Source of the DNA: Phyllobacterium zundukense
GTDB taxonomy: Bacteria; Pseudomonadota; Alphaproteobacteria; Rhizobiales; Rhizobiaceae
Length of the DNA: 64,000 bases
Reading direction: 5' to 3'
Assembly: GCF_025452195.1 (NCBI RefSeq)
Contig: NZ_CP104973.1
Span: 2,773,001-2,837,000 of the forward strand
In this document: in pieces, positions 24,454 through 34,466 of the stretch
Layout of the letters: each line of letters opens with the position of its first letter
Numbering within the stretch: the stretch's first letter is position 1
The notes under the pieces: generated by a model
What the model was told of the DNA's origin: nothing
The model's database searches: none
The model's input: only the letters and a program-made list of their open reading frames with translations
Translations under genes and position numbers: made by a program

Positions 24454-27240
24454 ATGCTTGAGAAGACGTATGACGCCGCGGCCGTAGAGCCTGAAATTGC
24501 AAAACGCTGGGACGAGGCCGGCGCCTTCAAGGCCGGGGCCGGTTCCAAGCCAGGCGCCGAGGCATTTTCTATCGTCATACCGCCGCCGAATGTGACTGGT
24601 TCGCTGCATATGGGCCACGCACTCAACAACACGATCCAGGATATAATGGTGCGTTTCGAACGCATGCGCGGCAAGAACGTGCTTTGGCAGCCGGGCATGG
24701 ACCATGCCGGCATTGCCACGCAGATGGTTGTCGAGCGACAGTTGATGGAGCGGCAACAGCCGGGCCGCCGGGAAATGGGCCGGGAAAAATTTGTCGAACG
24801 GGTGTGGGAATGGAAGTCGGAATCCGGCGGCATCATTGCCGGCCAGCTCAGGCGCCTTGGCGCATCGTGCGATTGGTCGCGTGAACGCTTCACCATGGAT
24901 GAAGGCTTGTCGAAAGCCGTGCTTGAAGTTTTCGTCACGCTCTACAAGCAGGGCCTGATCTACAAGGACAAGCGACTGGTCAATTGGGATCCAAAGCTTC
25001 TGACTGCGATTTCCGATATAGAAGTCGAGTCACGCGAAATCAAAGGTCATTTATGGCATTTCCGTTATCCGCTCGAGAACGTGGCGTTCGACCCGGAAAA
25101 CCCGCATACCTTTATCGTGGTCGCGACGACGCGTCCCGAAACCATGCTGGGCGATACGGGTGTCGCGGTCAATCCTGACGACGCGCGCTATCATGCTCTG
25201 GTCGGCAACAATGTAGTCCTGCCGCTGGTCGGGCGTCATATTCCGATCGTCGCCGATGATTATGCCGATCCCACAGCGGGTTCCGGCGCGGTCAAGATAA
25301 CGCCGGCGCATGATTTCAACGACTTCGAGGTCGGCAAGCGCAACGATTTGCGCCAGATCAATATACTGCACACGGACGCGTCAATTTTCCTCAAGGAAAA
25401 CAATGACTTTTTCGAAGATCTTGAGAAATCGAGTCTCCTCGACCAGCTCGTTCATGCGCTTGATGGCAAAGACCGGTTTGTCGCGCGCAAGCTGATCGTC
25501 AGCATGATGGACGAGCGCGGTTACCTCGAAAAAGTCGAGGATCATACGCACGCTGTTCCCCACGGGGATCGCGGCGATGTGCCGATCGAGCCCTATCTTA
25601 CCGATCAATGGTATGTCAATGCGGGCGAACTCGCCAAGCCGGCAGTCGCCAGTGTGCGCGAAGGCCGTACCAATTTCGTGCCCAAAAACTGGGAAAAAAC
25701 CTATTTCGAATGGATGGAAAACATCCAGCCTTGGGCTATTTCGCGGCAGCTCTGGTGGGGTCATCAAATCCCGGCATGGTACGGACCCGATGGACAGGTG
25801 TTTGTGGAACGCACGGAAGCAGCAGCGCTTGATGCTGCCGTCCAGCATTATCTGGCACATGAAGGGCCGATGAAGGCCCACGTCCAGAATCTTCTGGAAA
25901 ACTTCAAGCCCGGTGAAATCCTGACCCGTGACGAGGATGTGCTCGACACCTGGTTTTCTTCGGCGCTCTGGCCGTTTTCGACACTTGGCTGGCCGGACAA
26001 AACCCCAGAACTTGCAACTTATTATCCGACAAGCGTTCTCGTCAGCGGCTTTGACATCATCTTCTTCTGGGTGGCCCGGATGATGATGATGGGCCTGCAT
26101 TTCATGGAGGAGGAGCCGTTCCACACCGTCTATATGCACGCGCTGGTTCGCGACAAGAACGGCGCCAAGATGTCGAAGTCGAAAGGCAATGTCATCGACC
26201 CGCTGGAATTGATCGATGAGTACGGCGCGGATGCGCTGCGTTTCACGCTTGCCATCATGGCGGCGCAGGGACGTGATGTTAAGCTCGATCCGAGCCGCAT
26301 TGCCGGTTACCGCAACTTCGGCACCAAGCTGTGGAATTCGACACGCTTTGCCGAAATGAACGGCGTTGCCCGCGATCCCTCGTTCCGTCCGGAAAATGCC
26401 AAGCTCAACGTCAATCGCTGGATCCTGACCGAACTCACCAACGCGGTGCGCGATGTCACGGATGGTATCGCCAGCTACCGCTTCAACGAGGCGGCAAGTG
26501 CGGCGTATCGCTTTGTCTGGAACCAGTTCTGCGACTGGTACATCGAACTGTTGAAGCCGGTGTTCAACGGCCAGGATGCAGAAGCCAAGGCGGAGGCGCA
26601 GGCCTGCGGGGCCCACGTGCTCGACGAGATTTACAAACTGCTGCATCCGTTCATGCCGTTCATGACCGAAGAGCTTTGGGCGTTGACGGCAGGCGAGGGC
26701 AAGAGCCGTGAGGCGTTGCTGTGCCATGCAAGCTGGCCGGAGCCGGATTTCGTCGACACCGAAGCGGCAGCTGACATCAACTGGCTGATCGATCTGGTCA
26801 CCGGTATTCGTTCTGTGCGTGCAGAGATGAATGTCCCGGCATCGGCTGTTGCGCCCCTCGTCATCATCGGCGCCAATGAGGTAACGAAGGAACGCTTGCA
26901 GCGCCATGATGCCTCGATCAAATGGCGCGCGCGCGTCGAGACGATTAGCCTTGCAGACGACGCTCCAAAGGGTTCGGCGCAATTCGTTATCGGCGAGGCG
27001 ACGGCTTCGCTGCCACTGGGCAGCCTGATCGATGTCAAAGCGGAAATCGCGCGCCTGACCAAAGAGTCCGGCAAGATTGCCGATGAGAGCGAGAAGATCA
27101 GCAAAAAGCTCAGCAACGAGAAATTCGTCGCCAATGCCAAACCGGAAATTGTCGAAGCGGAACGCGAACGGTTGTTGGAACTTCAGGCTGCTGCCGAGAA
27201 GATCGAAACAGCCATCCGCAGGGTTCGCGAAGCGGGATAG
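24454..27240 (+). CDS. valS: Valine--tRNA ligase
   Basis: 928 residues, class I synthetase. The HIGH-type motif is PPNVTGSLHMGHALNNT (about 44-60), and KMSKSKGNVIDP begins at about 572. The editing (CP1) domain with TTRPETMLGDTGVAVNP clears mischarged threonine. The C-terminal arm is a coiled coil (IARLTKESGKIADESEKISK) typical of ValRS. ATG 24454 gives the family N-terminus MLEKTYDAAAVEPEIAKRW. No upstream leader structure is evident. Confidence 0.97.
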   Translation: MLEKTYDAAAVEPEIAKRWDEAGAFKAGAGSKPGAEAFSIVIPPPNVTGSLHMGHALNNTIQDIMVRFERMRGKNVLWQPGMDHAGIATQMVVERQLMERQQPGRREMGREKFVERVWEWKSESGGIIAGQLRRLGASCDWSRERFTMDEGLSKAVLEVFVTLYKQGLIYKDKRLVNWDPKLLTAISDIEVESREIKGHLWHFRYPLENVAFDPENPHTFIVVATTRPETMLGDTGVAVNPDDARYHALVGNNVVLPLVGRHIPIVADDYADPTAGSGAVKITPAHDFNDFEVGKRNDLRQINILHTDASIFLKENNDFFEDLEKSSLLDQLVHALDGKDRFVARKLIVSMMDERGYLEKVEDHTHAVPHGDRGDVPIEPYLTDQWYVNAGELAKPAVASVREGRTNFVPKNWEKTYFEWMENIQPWAISRQLWWGHQIPAWYGPDGQVFVERTEAAALDAAVQHYLAHEGPMKAHVQNLLENFKPGEILTRDEDVLDTWFSSALWPFSTLGWPDKTPELATYYPTSVLVSGFDIIFFWVARMMMMGLHFMEEEPFHTVYMHALVRDKNGAKMSKSKGNVIDPLELIDEYGADALRFTLAIMAAQGRDVKLDPSRIAGYRNFGTKLWNSTRFAEMNGVARDPSFRPENAKLNVNRWILTELTNAVRDVTDGIASYRFNEAASAAYRFVWNQFCDWYIELLKPVFNGQDAEAKAEAQACGAHVLDEIYKLLHPFMPFMTEELWALTAGEGKSREALLCHASWPEPDFVDTEAAADINWLIDLVTGIRSVRAEMNVPASAVAPLVIIGANEVTKERLQRHDASIKWRARVETISLADDAPKGSAQFVIGEATASLPLGSLIDVKAEIARLTKESGKIADESEKISKKLSNEKFVANAKPEIVEAERERLLELQAAAEKIETAIRRVREAG

Positions 27241-27628
27241 ATGCATCAGCGCGCCGGAGCGAATCCGACGCGCCCATCAATGGGGTTTTCCCGCCTCTGA
27301 AAGACCGTGACTTCCCCAATTCAGCCCGGCAAAAGCCCCAATTCCGTCATTTTTGCCCGGCGTTGCATTTCGGCCACAAGAGCGTTTTTCGGTCCAAAAT
27401 GCATCGATTTCGTCCCTAATCATTTCGGATTAGCGTGAAATTCGCCAAATTTTCGTCGCGAGCGCGCCGTTTTGCGGCTTTTTACGATTTTAGGGCGTTC
27501 GATACGCGAAACCGGTGATTTTCTGGTGATTGCGTGCGCGCCGCGATTTGTTAGGTATTACGTATTGGTAACAATTTTCCTGAACTGTGTGGGGATCAGG
27601 AAGTTTTTAAGGCTTCGGGAGGGACTTA
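27241..27628. other. Intergenic region before the FadL-type gene
   Basis: 388 bases with no gene. The last part contains GGAGGGA just before ATG 27629. The sequence contains several T-runs and TTTCG-rich stretches but no clear hairpin or repeat family. Confidence 0.4.
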
Positions 27629-28915
27629 ATGTCTAGGGCTATTTCAACGATTTTGGGTGGGGCGTTGCTTTTGACAAGTGTGGCTTCAGCGCAGGCCGGG
27701 GGGCTTGAGCGCAACGGCTACAACTGGGATCTGCTTTTCGATCAGGAGCGCTTTGCTACTGAAGCCGGTGTCATCTATGTCATGCCGGATCGCAAGATCA
27801 AGAATGCCGTTGACACAGACCCGAGGGACGGCTTGGGAGCAAACGGTATCGGTGGCGGCGCCACGTCGACACACGAGACCCCGAGCTATGCGGTTCCGCG
27901 CTTCGGCGCAAAGGTTGGCCTCACGCCCGATGCGGATTGCCTTGCCTCCTACAGCCAGCCATGGGGCGTCCATACCAATCCCGGCGCGGATTGGGTCGGC
28001 GCAAACCAGAACATCGAGACCGACATCAGGAGCAATGATTACGGACTGACGTGTTCTTACAAGTTTGATGTTGGCAAGGGGCAGCTCCGTGCAATTGGTG
28101 GCGTTTCCTACCAGGAAATTTCAGGCTACAAAAACCGTCTGGTTGTGGGCCCGGCAGCCTTCGGACCGGCAGCTGCGTTGTTCGATGGTCAAGGAAAGCT
28201 TGACCTCGAAGCGGATGGCGTCGGCTGGCGCATTGGCGCTGCCTACGAAATTCCGGAAATCGCCTTCCGTGCCAGTCTCATCTACAATGCCGAGATTGAT
28301 CTTGGCCAGATCAATGGCACTGTCGACCTGACCGGGCTTCCGCCGATGGCTACCGGACGCCTGGCACCCTTTGCGAACCGTATCACGGATGTTTATGGCA
28401 CGGCGACGATGCCGCAATCGCTTGAATTCAAACTGCAAACCGGTATCGCGCCTGACTGGCTGGCATTCGGCTCGGTCAAATGGGTAGACTGGAGCGTTCT
28501 CAACGTCGTCTCGTTCTGCCCGACCTCGACCAAGGGCATTGTGAGTTGCGGCCCGACATCACCAGTTCTGCTGACCACACTCGATCTTATGTTCCAGGAT
28601 GGCTGGACGGTCGCTGCGGGTATCGGCCACAAGTTCAACGAGAAGTGGAGCGGATCGGCTCAGCTTAGCTGGGATCGCGGTACGTCGACCGGTTTGACTA
28701 CACAGACCGATACGTATCTGCTTTCCGGTGGCGTGTCTTACGCTCCCAGCAAGAATGTCGAACTGCGTCTGGGCGGTGCGGTTGGCATGCTGACAGCTGG
28801 TTCCTATGGCCCGACGTCTTGCCCCAAGACCGGCGGCTGCGGCAACGACGTGACCTATGATTTCGGCGACGATTTCGTCGGCGCGCTGTCTCTCGCAGGC
28901 AAGATCAAGTTCTAA
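27629..28915 (+). CDS. OmpP1/FadL family outer-membrane transport protein
   Basis: 428 residues. A signal peptide ends near AQAGG, and the mature protein starts with GGLERNGYNWDLLFD, the N-terminal element that plugs FadL barrels. The rest alternates beta strands and loops, with typical LEFKLQTGIAPDWLAFGSVKW and a C-terminal aromatic residue (LAGKIKF) for Bam recognition. Such proteins carry long-chain fatty acids or other hydrophobic compounds into the cell. A strong ribosome site precedes it and a good terminator follows. Confidence 0.88.
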   Translation: MSRAISTILGGALLLTSVASAQAGGLERNGYNWDLLFDQERFATEAGVIYVMPDRKIKNAVDTDPRDGLGANGIGGGATSTHETPSYAVPRFGAKVGLTPDADCLASYSQPWGVHTNPGADWVGANQNIETDIRSNDYGLTCSYKFDVGKGQLRAIGGVSYQEISGYKNRLVVGPAAFGPAAALFDGQGKLDLEADGVGWRIGAAYEIPEIAFRASLIYNAEIDLGQINGTVDLTGLPPMATGRLAPFANRITDVYGTATMPQSLEFKLQTGIAPDWLAFGSVKWVDWSVLNVVSFCPTSTKGIVSCGPTSPVLLTTLDLMFQDGWTVAAGIGHKFNEKWSGSAQLSWDRGTSTGLTTQTDTYLLSGGVSYAPSKNVELRLGGAVGMLTAGSYGPTSCPKTGGCGNDVTYDFGDDFVGALSLAGKIKF

Positions 28916-28933
28916 ACCAAATTGCGAAAATTG

Positions 28934-28964
28934 AAAAAAGCCCGGCCTAGCGCCGGGCTTTTCC
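28934..28964 (+). terminator. Intrinsic terminator after fadL-type gene
   Basis: AAAAGCCCGGC, loop CTAGC, GCCGGGCTTTT, 20 bases after the stop codon. The stem is GC-rich and followed by T residues; the A-run on the left makes it potentially bidirectional. Confidence 0.9.
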
Positions 28965-28965
28965 A

Positions 28966-29453
28966 TGTGCGGCCTCTTCGGAGCGATCAAATTTTGTGAC
29001 GATTCAGCAACACTGTGGCGCGATGATCATCCAGGCTCCGGCGAGGACAGAATTTGCCCATTTTGCGCCACAAACCCGGAGCAACTCGAAAGGGCGGCAA
29101 CCTTGGGTGGTTGGTACCATCGAGTAACGGTACAGATGTTCCGCTTGGGGAAATGATGGACACGATACTTGTTTCACAGGCAAAAACTTCAAGCCGTAAG
29201 TTGATACACGGCCCTTCCACGTTTGTTGCGTCATCACGCCATTCGTATGCTTTCGACACAAGTGTTTTCTCTTGTTCTAGCCCTACTATCGCCGGAAAGC
29301 GGTCAAATGTTCGCTCGAATGGCATGCAAGATTTGGATTTCCCTTTGCTGGTTGGCGCAATGACGCGCTCTGGCGGGATTTGGGCCCGAGCCGTTCGTAT
29401 GGCGCGCGGTAACGCTGCGACACATACGGTGAGGGCAAAGGAAGACTATAGTC
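28966..29453. other. Long upstream region of exoR
   Basis: About 490 bases with no supported gene. An open frame at 29054-29467 lacks a ribosome site and coding character. The length suggests a regulated promoter for exoR, but I identify no named site. AAGGAAG lies near the exoR ATG. Confidence 0.4.
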
Positions 29454-30248
29454 ATGCTCATCGCTGATCGTTTTTTTGGTCCAATCGTCGGGTTTGGTCT
29501 TTTGATGAGCGCTATGACCATGCCTTGTTTTGCGTTCGATACGCAAAATGAGGTGAAGGAAGACTCCAGCCCGTTCGCACTCTTCAAGTTTGGTTTCTCT
29601 GCATATAAAAACGGCCATAAGGACGAAGCGGTCAAGGCACTGCGGTTTGCCGCTGAGAAGGGGCATCAGGGCGCCAACTGGAAGCTTGCGCGGATGTATG
29701 CTGAAGGCGACGGTGTCAAGGAAGACGATTACCAAGCCTACAAGATGTTCGAGCAGGTCGTCCATGAAGGCGCCGATCAGGGCACGGAGAACGAAAGCTA
29801 CGTGGCCGATGCGCTGGTCGCGCTGGCAGGTTATGTCAAACGTGGCATCCCGAATTCGCCGATCAACTCCAACCCCAGTGCGGCGCGCGATCTTTATCTG
29901 CAGGCAGCATCGAATTTCGGCGATTCCGACGCGCAGTTCGAGCTCGGCAAGATGCTGATGAAAGGCGAGGGCGGACAACCCAGCCCCAACCAGGCTGCAC
30001 GCTGGTTCCGCCTTTCGGCGCAAAAGGGCAATGCGGGTGCACAGGCCATGCTCGGCAATCTGCTGTTCCAGGCCGGCAAGACCGTGCGCGGGCTTGCCAT
30101 GATGACTGCAGCTCTCGAGCATGCCAACAAGCAGGATCGCGCCTGGATCCGTGATGTGCAGGAACAGGCGTTTTCCATATCCGACGAGGCCGACCGTCGC
30201 ACCGCGATGGTGCTGGCCGAGGACATCATCAAGACCGGCGATTTTTGA
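29454..30248 (+). CDS. exoR: Exopolysaccharide/motility regulator ExoR (periplasmic Sel1-repeat protein)
   Basis: 264 residues. A signal peptide ends near PCFA|FDTQ; the mature protein is built of Sel1-like repeats, e.g. ALRFAAEKGHQGANWKLARM, DLYLQAASNFGDSDAQFEL, and WFRLSAQKGNAGAQAMLGN. FKFGFSAYKNGHKDEAVKAL and GLAMMTAALE are close to what I remember of Sinorhizobium ExoR. In rhizobia ExoR holds the sensor kinase ExoS (ChvG) inactive in the periplasm, so loss raises succinoglycan and lowers motility. exoS/chvI are not in the window. The symbol is based on sequence resemblance and length. Confidence 0.88.
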   Translation: MLIADRFFGPIVGFGLLMSAMTMPCFAFDTQNEVKEDSSPFALFKFGFSAYKNGHKDEAVKALRFAAEKGHQGANWKLARMYAEGDGVKEDDYQAYKMFEQVVHEGADQGTENESYVADALVALAGYVKRGIPNSPINSNPSAARDLYLQAASNFGDSDAQFELGKMLMKGEGGQPSPNQAARWFRLSAQKGNAGAQAMLGNLLFQAGKTVRGLAMMTAALEHANKQDRAWIRDVQEQAFSISDEADRRTAMVLAEDIIKTGDF

Positions 30249-30301
30249 GGTTGGCGCCAGCGATTGGCGCCGTCGCAACAGCAAAGATTCCCGCCCGGAG
30301 C

Positions 30302-32779
30302 CTATTTGATTATCTGAATGCCGGCTTCTTCGAAGATCATTTTGTCGGTTCCTCGCGGGTGGACGGATTGAACGTTGACCTGTGGTACGGAGCTTACGAC
30401 ATCGGCCTTTGCGACAGGGAGGTCTTTTGTCAGGAATGGGTCGGTCTTGCTCGGCTTTCCGGTTTCGACGTGTCCCGCGAAACGGCGCAGAAAGAAATCT
30501 TGAGGCTTCCCATCGCTTCCCATCAATTGAACGGAGATATCGTACCACCCGTCTTTGGTATCGATCTCAATTTCACGCGGTTGATAATTCATTAAAAGCA
30601 GCTCTGAATCGGTATATGTTCCAGTAGTTGACTTGAACAACAGGTATTTGGACGAAACCTTCACTATCGTGTCATGGGGCCAAGCATACACTTCGAGGCA
30701 TGAGAATGTGAGCCGTACGTTCCCATTCGGCAAATGAAGCACAGAAGCCACGATATCCGGTTCATAGTCTCTGGCAGTACGCCCTTTGAAACGGGCAAGA
30801 TAACCGTTTGGTCCATAGGCGGTGATATCGTATTCATCAGTGGCAACAGCCCACGAATCAGTGATAGGGCTGCCTTTGACAACCGTGTAACGTCTTGTGC
30901 TGTAATAGTTTTTTTCTGTAATGTATTTATTCCAATAATAGATGTTGTTGTAGACGTTGAAGTGGATACCGTGATTTTCAGTGCTGAAAGTCAAATCGAT
31001 TCCCTTCGATTTGACGGCGGCAGTAACGTAGAATTCATAAGGAATTGCCCGGGCCTTGCGGCTGCCATCAGGGTTAGAAGTCTTGTCATCAAACAGGGTA
31101 AGCGGATTTTCCACTTTGGGGAGATTTTTAGTGTTGTCGTTCGGCACGTTCGGCAAGAGTTTATTGCTTGCCGGGCCTCTGACCTTGAAGGCCGTCTGTT
31201 TGACAAGCCCCGTGGTTTCGTTGTCAGGATTGGCGAAATCCAGCGCTGAGGTCAAATCACCCGCGACGGCCCGCCGCCAGTCAGTGATATTGGTTTCCTG
31301 GATGCCAAAGCGTGCTTCGAGGAAGCGCAACACGGATGTGTGGTCGAAGACCTGCGAGTTTACCCATCCGCCCTTTGACCAAGGCGAGACGACGAGACAT
31401 GGCACGCGTGGGCCAAAGCCGATAGGATGATCATAGCAGATCAGGGGATCGCGCCGGTATTCGAGCCTGAGGCTTTTTTTCAGAGAGGGTGATACTTTTC
31501 CGTCAGCCGGGGCAATCGGGGGCATAGGAGGTACCACGTGATCGAAGAACCCGTCATTCTCGTCATAGTTGATGATGAATACGGTCTTGCTCCAAACCTC
31601 CGGATTGGCCACGAGGGCACTCAACACCTTATTGATATAATACGCGCCATCGGTGGAGGCGTTTTTCGAAGTATGTTCCGAATAATGCTCCGGCGGAACG
31701 ATCCACGTTACATTGGGTAATTTGCCCTCTTTGATGTCAGCCGCAAATTCTTTGAGGGTCCGGTTCGTCACACCGTTTCTTGTGAGACTACCCAATTTGG
31801 CGTGGTTTACGTTGGTCTTTTCTTTAGGAAGCCGTAGCCAGCCGTCCGGCACGAGGCATTTGCCCTCTTTCCAAACACAGTCCTTAACCGGGTCATTGCG
31901 GTAGGCACTGAAATATTCGAGGCTATTGTCGCCGAAATTATCGGTAGGCGAACCAGGCTGCCCTGTTCCACCTTGATAGACGCGCCAACTAATCGGCTTT
32001 GTCTTATTTTCCGGCTTCCTGTTGTATTCTTCGATCCGTTCCGGGTATGTCTTCCAGCGGCAGCCGGGACCGAATTCCGGCCCGTTTGGTCCGCTCCCAA
32101 ATCCCTTCTGATAAGCGAAATGCCGGTAAGGCTCAGACGGGTCCGAAGCTGTTCCCGAGAAAAGATGAAGCCGGTTCGGATTGGTATCGCCATGTACGGA
32201 CGAAAAATACTGGTCGCAGATTGTGAAGGAGTTGGCGAGGTGCCGATGGTAGCTCACATCCTTGTGCTTGAGATATCCCATGACAAGCGTATCAAGCTTG
32301 GCTTCAATCCATCGGTTATAATGTCCTTTGTTCCAGGCTCCTATTCCCGATTCCACCAGATGGCAGGTAAAACGTACGACCTCGCCGGTTTTGGCATAAT
32401 CGATATGAAAGGGTGCAATGTAAGGTGTATTCGGATCCACGCCGCAACGGAGGTGAGAGGCAAGCCCCCTAATGATATTGCGGCCCAGATCATTACTATT
32501 GGGCTGGAACCACGTGGGTTTACCTGTCGATGGCAGGCGTACGGGGCGCGGATCGGTATAGCCGCGTACGCCGTTATAGGTGCCGAAATAATGGTCGAAG
32601 GAACGGTTCTCCTGCATCAGGATCACCACATGCTCGACATCCTGAATGGTTCCTGTGGCTCTGTTGGGTTCGATGGCAAGAGCTTGCTGGATGGCGGGAG
32701 GCATCATGCTTAGCCCCGCTGTGCCAGCTGCGGTTACGCCCATCATTTTCATAAATCTACGCCGGTCGACTGCACTCAT
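30302..32779 (-). CDS. Phosphocholine-specific phospholipase C, Tat-exported
   Basis: 825 residues. The start at ATG 32779 (AGGAATT upstream) gives a twin-arginine signal, DRRRFMKMMGVTAAGTAG, so it leaves the cytoplasm folded through Tat. The phosphoesterase domain has the family motif VVILMQENRSFDHYFGTYN (about 50-68), and NYDENDGFFDHVVPP further in. Two C-terminal DUF756 repeats follow from about residue 610. These enzymes hydrolyse phosphatidylcholine to diacylglycerol and phosphocholine, useful for lipid remodelling under phosphate limitation. A pho box was not identified. The gene stands alone. Confidence 0.92.
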   Translation of the reverse strand: MSAVDRRRFMKMMGVTAAGTAGLSMMPPAIQQALAIEPNRATGTIQDVEHVVILMQENRSFDHYFGTYNGVRGYTDPRPVRLPSTGKPTWFQPNSNDLGRNIIRGLASHLRCGVDPNTPYIAPFHIDYAKTGEVVRFTCHLVESGIGAWNKGHYNRWIEAKLDTLVMGYLKHKDVSYHRHLANSFTICDQYFSSVHGDTNPNRLHLFSGTASDPSEPYRHFAYQKGFGSGPNGPEFGPGCRWKTYPERIEEYNRKPENKTKPISWRVYQGGTGQPGSPTDNFGDNSLEYFSAYRNDPVKDCVWKEGKCLVPDGWLRLPKEKTNVNHAKLGSLTRNGVTNRTLKEFAADIKEGKLPNVTWIVPPEHYSEHTSKNASTDGAYYINKVLSALVANPEVWSKTVFIINYDENDGFFDHVVPPMPPIAPADGKVSPSLKKSLRLEYRRDPLICYDHPIGFGPRVPCLVVSPWSKGGWVNSQVFDHTSVLRFLEARFGIQETNITDWRRAVAGDLTSALDFANPDNETTGLVKQTAFKVRGPASNKLLPNVPNDNTKNLPKVENPLTLFDDKTSNPDGSRKARAIPYEFYVTAAVKSKGIDLTFSTENHGIHFNVYNNIYYWNKYITEKNYYSTRRYTVVKGSPITDSWAVATDEYDITAYGPNGYLARFKGRTARDYEPDIVASVLHLPNGNVRLTFSCLEVYAWPHDTIVKVSSKYLLFKSTTGTYTDSELLLMNYQPREIEIDTKDGWYDISVQLMGSDGKPQDFFLRRFAGHVETGKPSKTDPFLTKDLPVAKADVVSSVPQVNVQSVHPRGTDKMIFEEAGIQIIK

Positions 32780-33003
32780 AATTCCTAGGTCCTTAAAATG
32801 GTATGGGCGCCGGAGCGCTAAAAACGAAGCAACCGGAAAAAGGGGCGCGAGACTGATCAATTTGGATTTCGCGAAAGCGTTTCCACTGCATACAAAAATG
32901 CGACAGACAGGCTCTGGCGTAATTTCGCGCACAGATAGGAGCCAAAAGAACCCCGGTCAATTCACCGAAGGTCTAAAGGAAAACGTCATAAATCCGTTGC
33001 AGA

Positions 33004-33783
33004 TCAGGCGATTGAAATTGCGACCGGCACATGATCCGAGGGCTTTTCCCAGGCACGGACATGTTTTTCGATGCTGGCGGATTCGAGCATGTTCGCCGCT
33101 TCCGGCGATAGCATCAGGTGATCGATGCGAATGCCATTGTTTTTTTGCCAGGCACCCGCCTGATAATCCCAGAATGTATAGACGTCGCCCTTGTCGGTAA
33201 CGCTGCGAACCGCATCGGTGAAGCCCAGGTTTTCGAGCCGTCTGAAGGATTGGCGTGTTGCCGGCTGGAACAGGGCATCATTGACCCAGGCTTCCGGGAC
33301 CTTTGCGTCGATAGGCTCGGGGATGACATTGTAGTCGCCAGCCAGAATGAGCGGTTCTTCCAGTGCCAGCCGCTCTTCCGCCCAGCGTTCCAGCCGCGCC
33401 ATCCAGCCGATCTTGTACGGAAACTTCTCGGTGTTGATGGGATTGCCGTTCGGCAGATACAGTGAAACGACACGCAGGGCGCCTTTCTCGGTGGAAAATA
33501 CGGCCTCTATGAAGCGCGCATGATCATCGGCGTCGTCGCCAGGGAGACCGCGATTGACCTCGTCGGGAGACTGCTTCGACAAAATGGCAACGCCGTTGAA
33601 GCCTTTCTGGCCGTTCGTCTCGACATGATAGCCCAGCGCTTCCAGCTCGAAGCGGGGAAAACCTTCATCGACGGATTTGATTTCCTGCAGGCAGACAATG
33701 TCCGGATTGGATTCCTGGAGCCATGTCGTCAGCACCTCGATGCGGGCTTTGACGCCGTTTATGTTCCAGGTAACGATTTTCAT
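33004..33783 (-). CDS. xth: Exodeoxyribonuclease III (AP endonuclease)
   Basis: 259 residues. Catalytic motifs are all present: WNINGVKAR near the start, LQEIKSVDEGFP with the metal-binding Glu, LAGDYNVIPEPID with the catalytic Asp-Asn, GIRIDHLMLSP and the final KPSDHVPV with the catalytic His. It cleaves at abasic sites and removes nucleotides 3' to 5' during base-excision repair. An extension upstream to 33849 has no family match, so I use ATG 33783. It follows erpA on the same strand, with a 37-base gap. Confidence 0.94.
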   Translation of the reverse strand: MKIVTWNINGVKARIEVLTTWLQESNPDIVCLQEIKSVDEGFPRFELEALGYHVETNGQKGFNGVAILSKQSPDEVNRGLPGDDADDHARFIEAVFSTEKGALRVVSLYLPNGNPINTEKFPYKIGWMARLERWAEERLALEEPLILAGDYNVIPEPIDAKVPEAWVNDALFQPATRQSFRRLENLGFTDAVRSVTDKGDVYTFWDYQAGAWQKNNGIRIDHLMLSPEAANMLESASIEKHVRAWEKPSDHVPVAISIA

Positions 33784-33820
33784 GGGTTTGCGCTCTGGTT
33801 GCAACAGCGGCAAGGTGATG

Positions 33821-34156
33821 TCAGACGGAGAAGCTTGTCCCGCAACCACAGGAAGAGGTCGCGTTTGGATTGCGGATCTGGAACGACTGGCCCATCAGAT
33901 CGTCGACGAAATCAATCTCCGAACCGCCGATATAGGGCAGGGAAATCTGATCGATCAACACCTTGGCGCCGAGTTTCTCGATGACGATGTCATCGGCATC
34001 CTGTGCGTCAACCAGATCGTATTTGTAGGAAAAACCCGAGCAGCCGCCGCCCTCAACGGAAATGCGCAAGGCGGTCTTTTCCGGATCTGACTGCAGAATC
34101 GCCGAGATGCGCTTTGCCGCGGCATCGGAGACGAAAACACTTAGGACTTCGGTCAT
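33821..34156 (-). CDS. erpA: Iron-sulfur cluster insertion protein ErpA
   Basis: 111 residues, the usual size of A-type Fe-S carriers. The three cluster-binding cysteines are present: C39 in EGGGCSGFSY and C103/C105 in SSCGCGTSF. It accepts Fe-S clusters from the assembly machinery and passes them to apoproteins. Position next to xth and divergent from dgt is the usual rhizobial order. I use erpA by context; IscA/SufA paralogs look alike. Confidence 0.9.
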   Translation of the reverse strand: MTEVLSVFVSDAAAKRISAILQSDPEKTALRISVEGGGCSGFSYKYDLVDAQDADDIVIEKLGAKVLIDQISLPYIGGSEIDFVDDLMGQSFQIRNPNATSSCGCGTSFSV

Positions 34157-34466
34157 TCTTTACGGTTCCTTCGCGGATTGCTCCGCCACGCTCAACAAAG
34201 CATTGACATTGTAATGTCACGCCTTGCCGTTCATCATACACCATAGCTAAGAATTGGCGACTGTGAAGTCAACGTCGCGAGTGGATGGCTTATAAGATGT
34301 GCGTGGTTCGACAAGCTCACCATGAGGGAGGTTGGTGCAGGGAAGCCAGGACCTGCAATGTTGGCGATTGTCATTGCAGCAACCAACCTCCCTCATGGTG
34401 AGCTTGTCGAACCACGCACATGGTCATGCAATCCGGCCCTAAGCGGGAACAAAGGAACAGTCGAAT
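34157..34466. other. Divergent erpA-dgt intergenic region
   Basis: 310 bases, more than a third of which is the long inverted repeat at 34298-34420. The rest must hold both promoters; none is clearly recognised. Confidence 0.5.
34298..34420. repeat. Long inverted repeat GTGCGTGGTTCGACAAGCTCACC (family D, copy 1)
   Basis: About 41-base arms starting TGTGCGTGGTTCGACAAGCT and ending in the exact reverse complement, with a ~41-base loop containing TTGGCGATTG. Copies at 45887-46030 and 55793-55910 share the arms and the TGGCGAT in the loop. Confidence 0.9.

Noticed and set aside
25381..27246. 621-codon open frame antisense to valS
   Set aside because: It mirrors the valS reading frame codon by codon, lacks a ribosome site and any domain; long antisense frames are expected in GC-rich genes.
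29054..29467. 137-codon open frame upstream of exoR
   Set aside because: No ribosome site, overlaps the exoR start, and composition looks non-coding.
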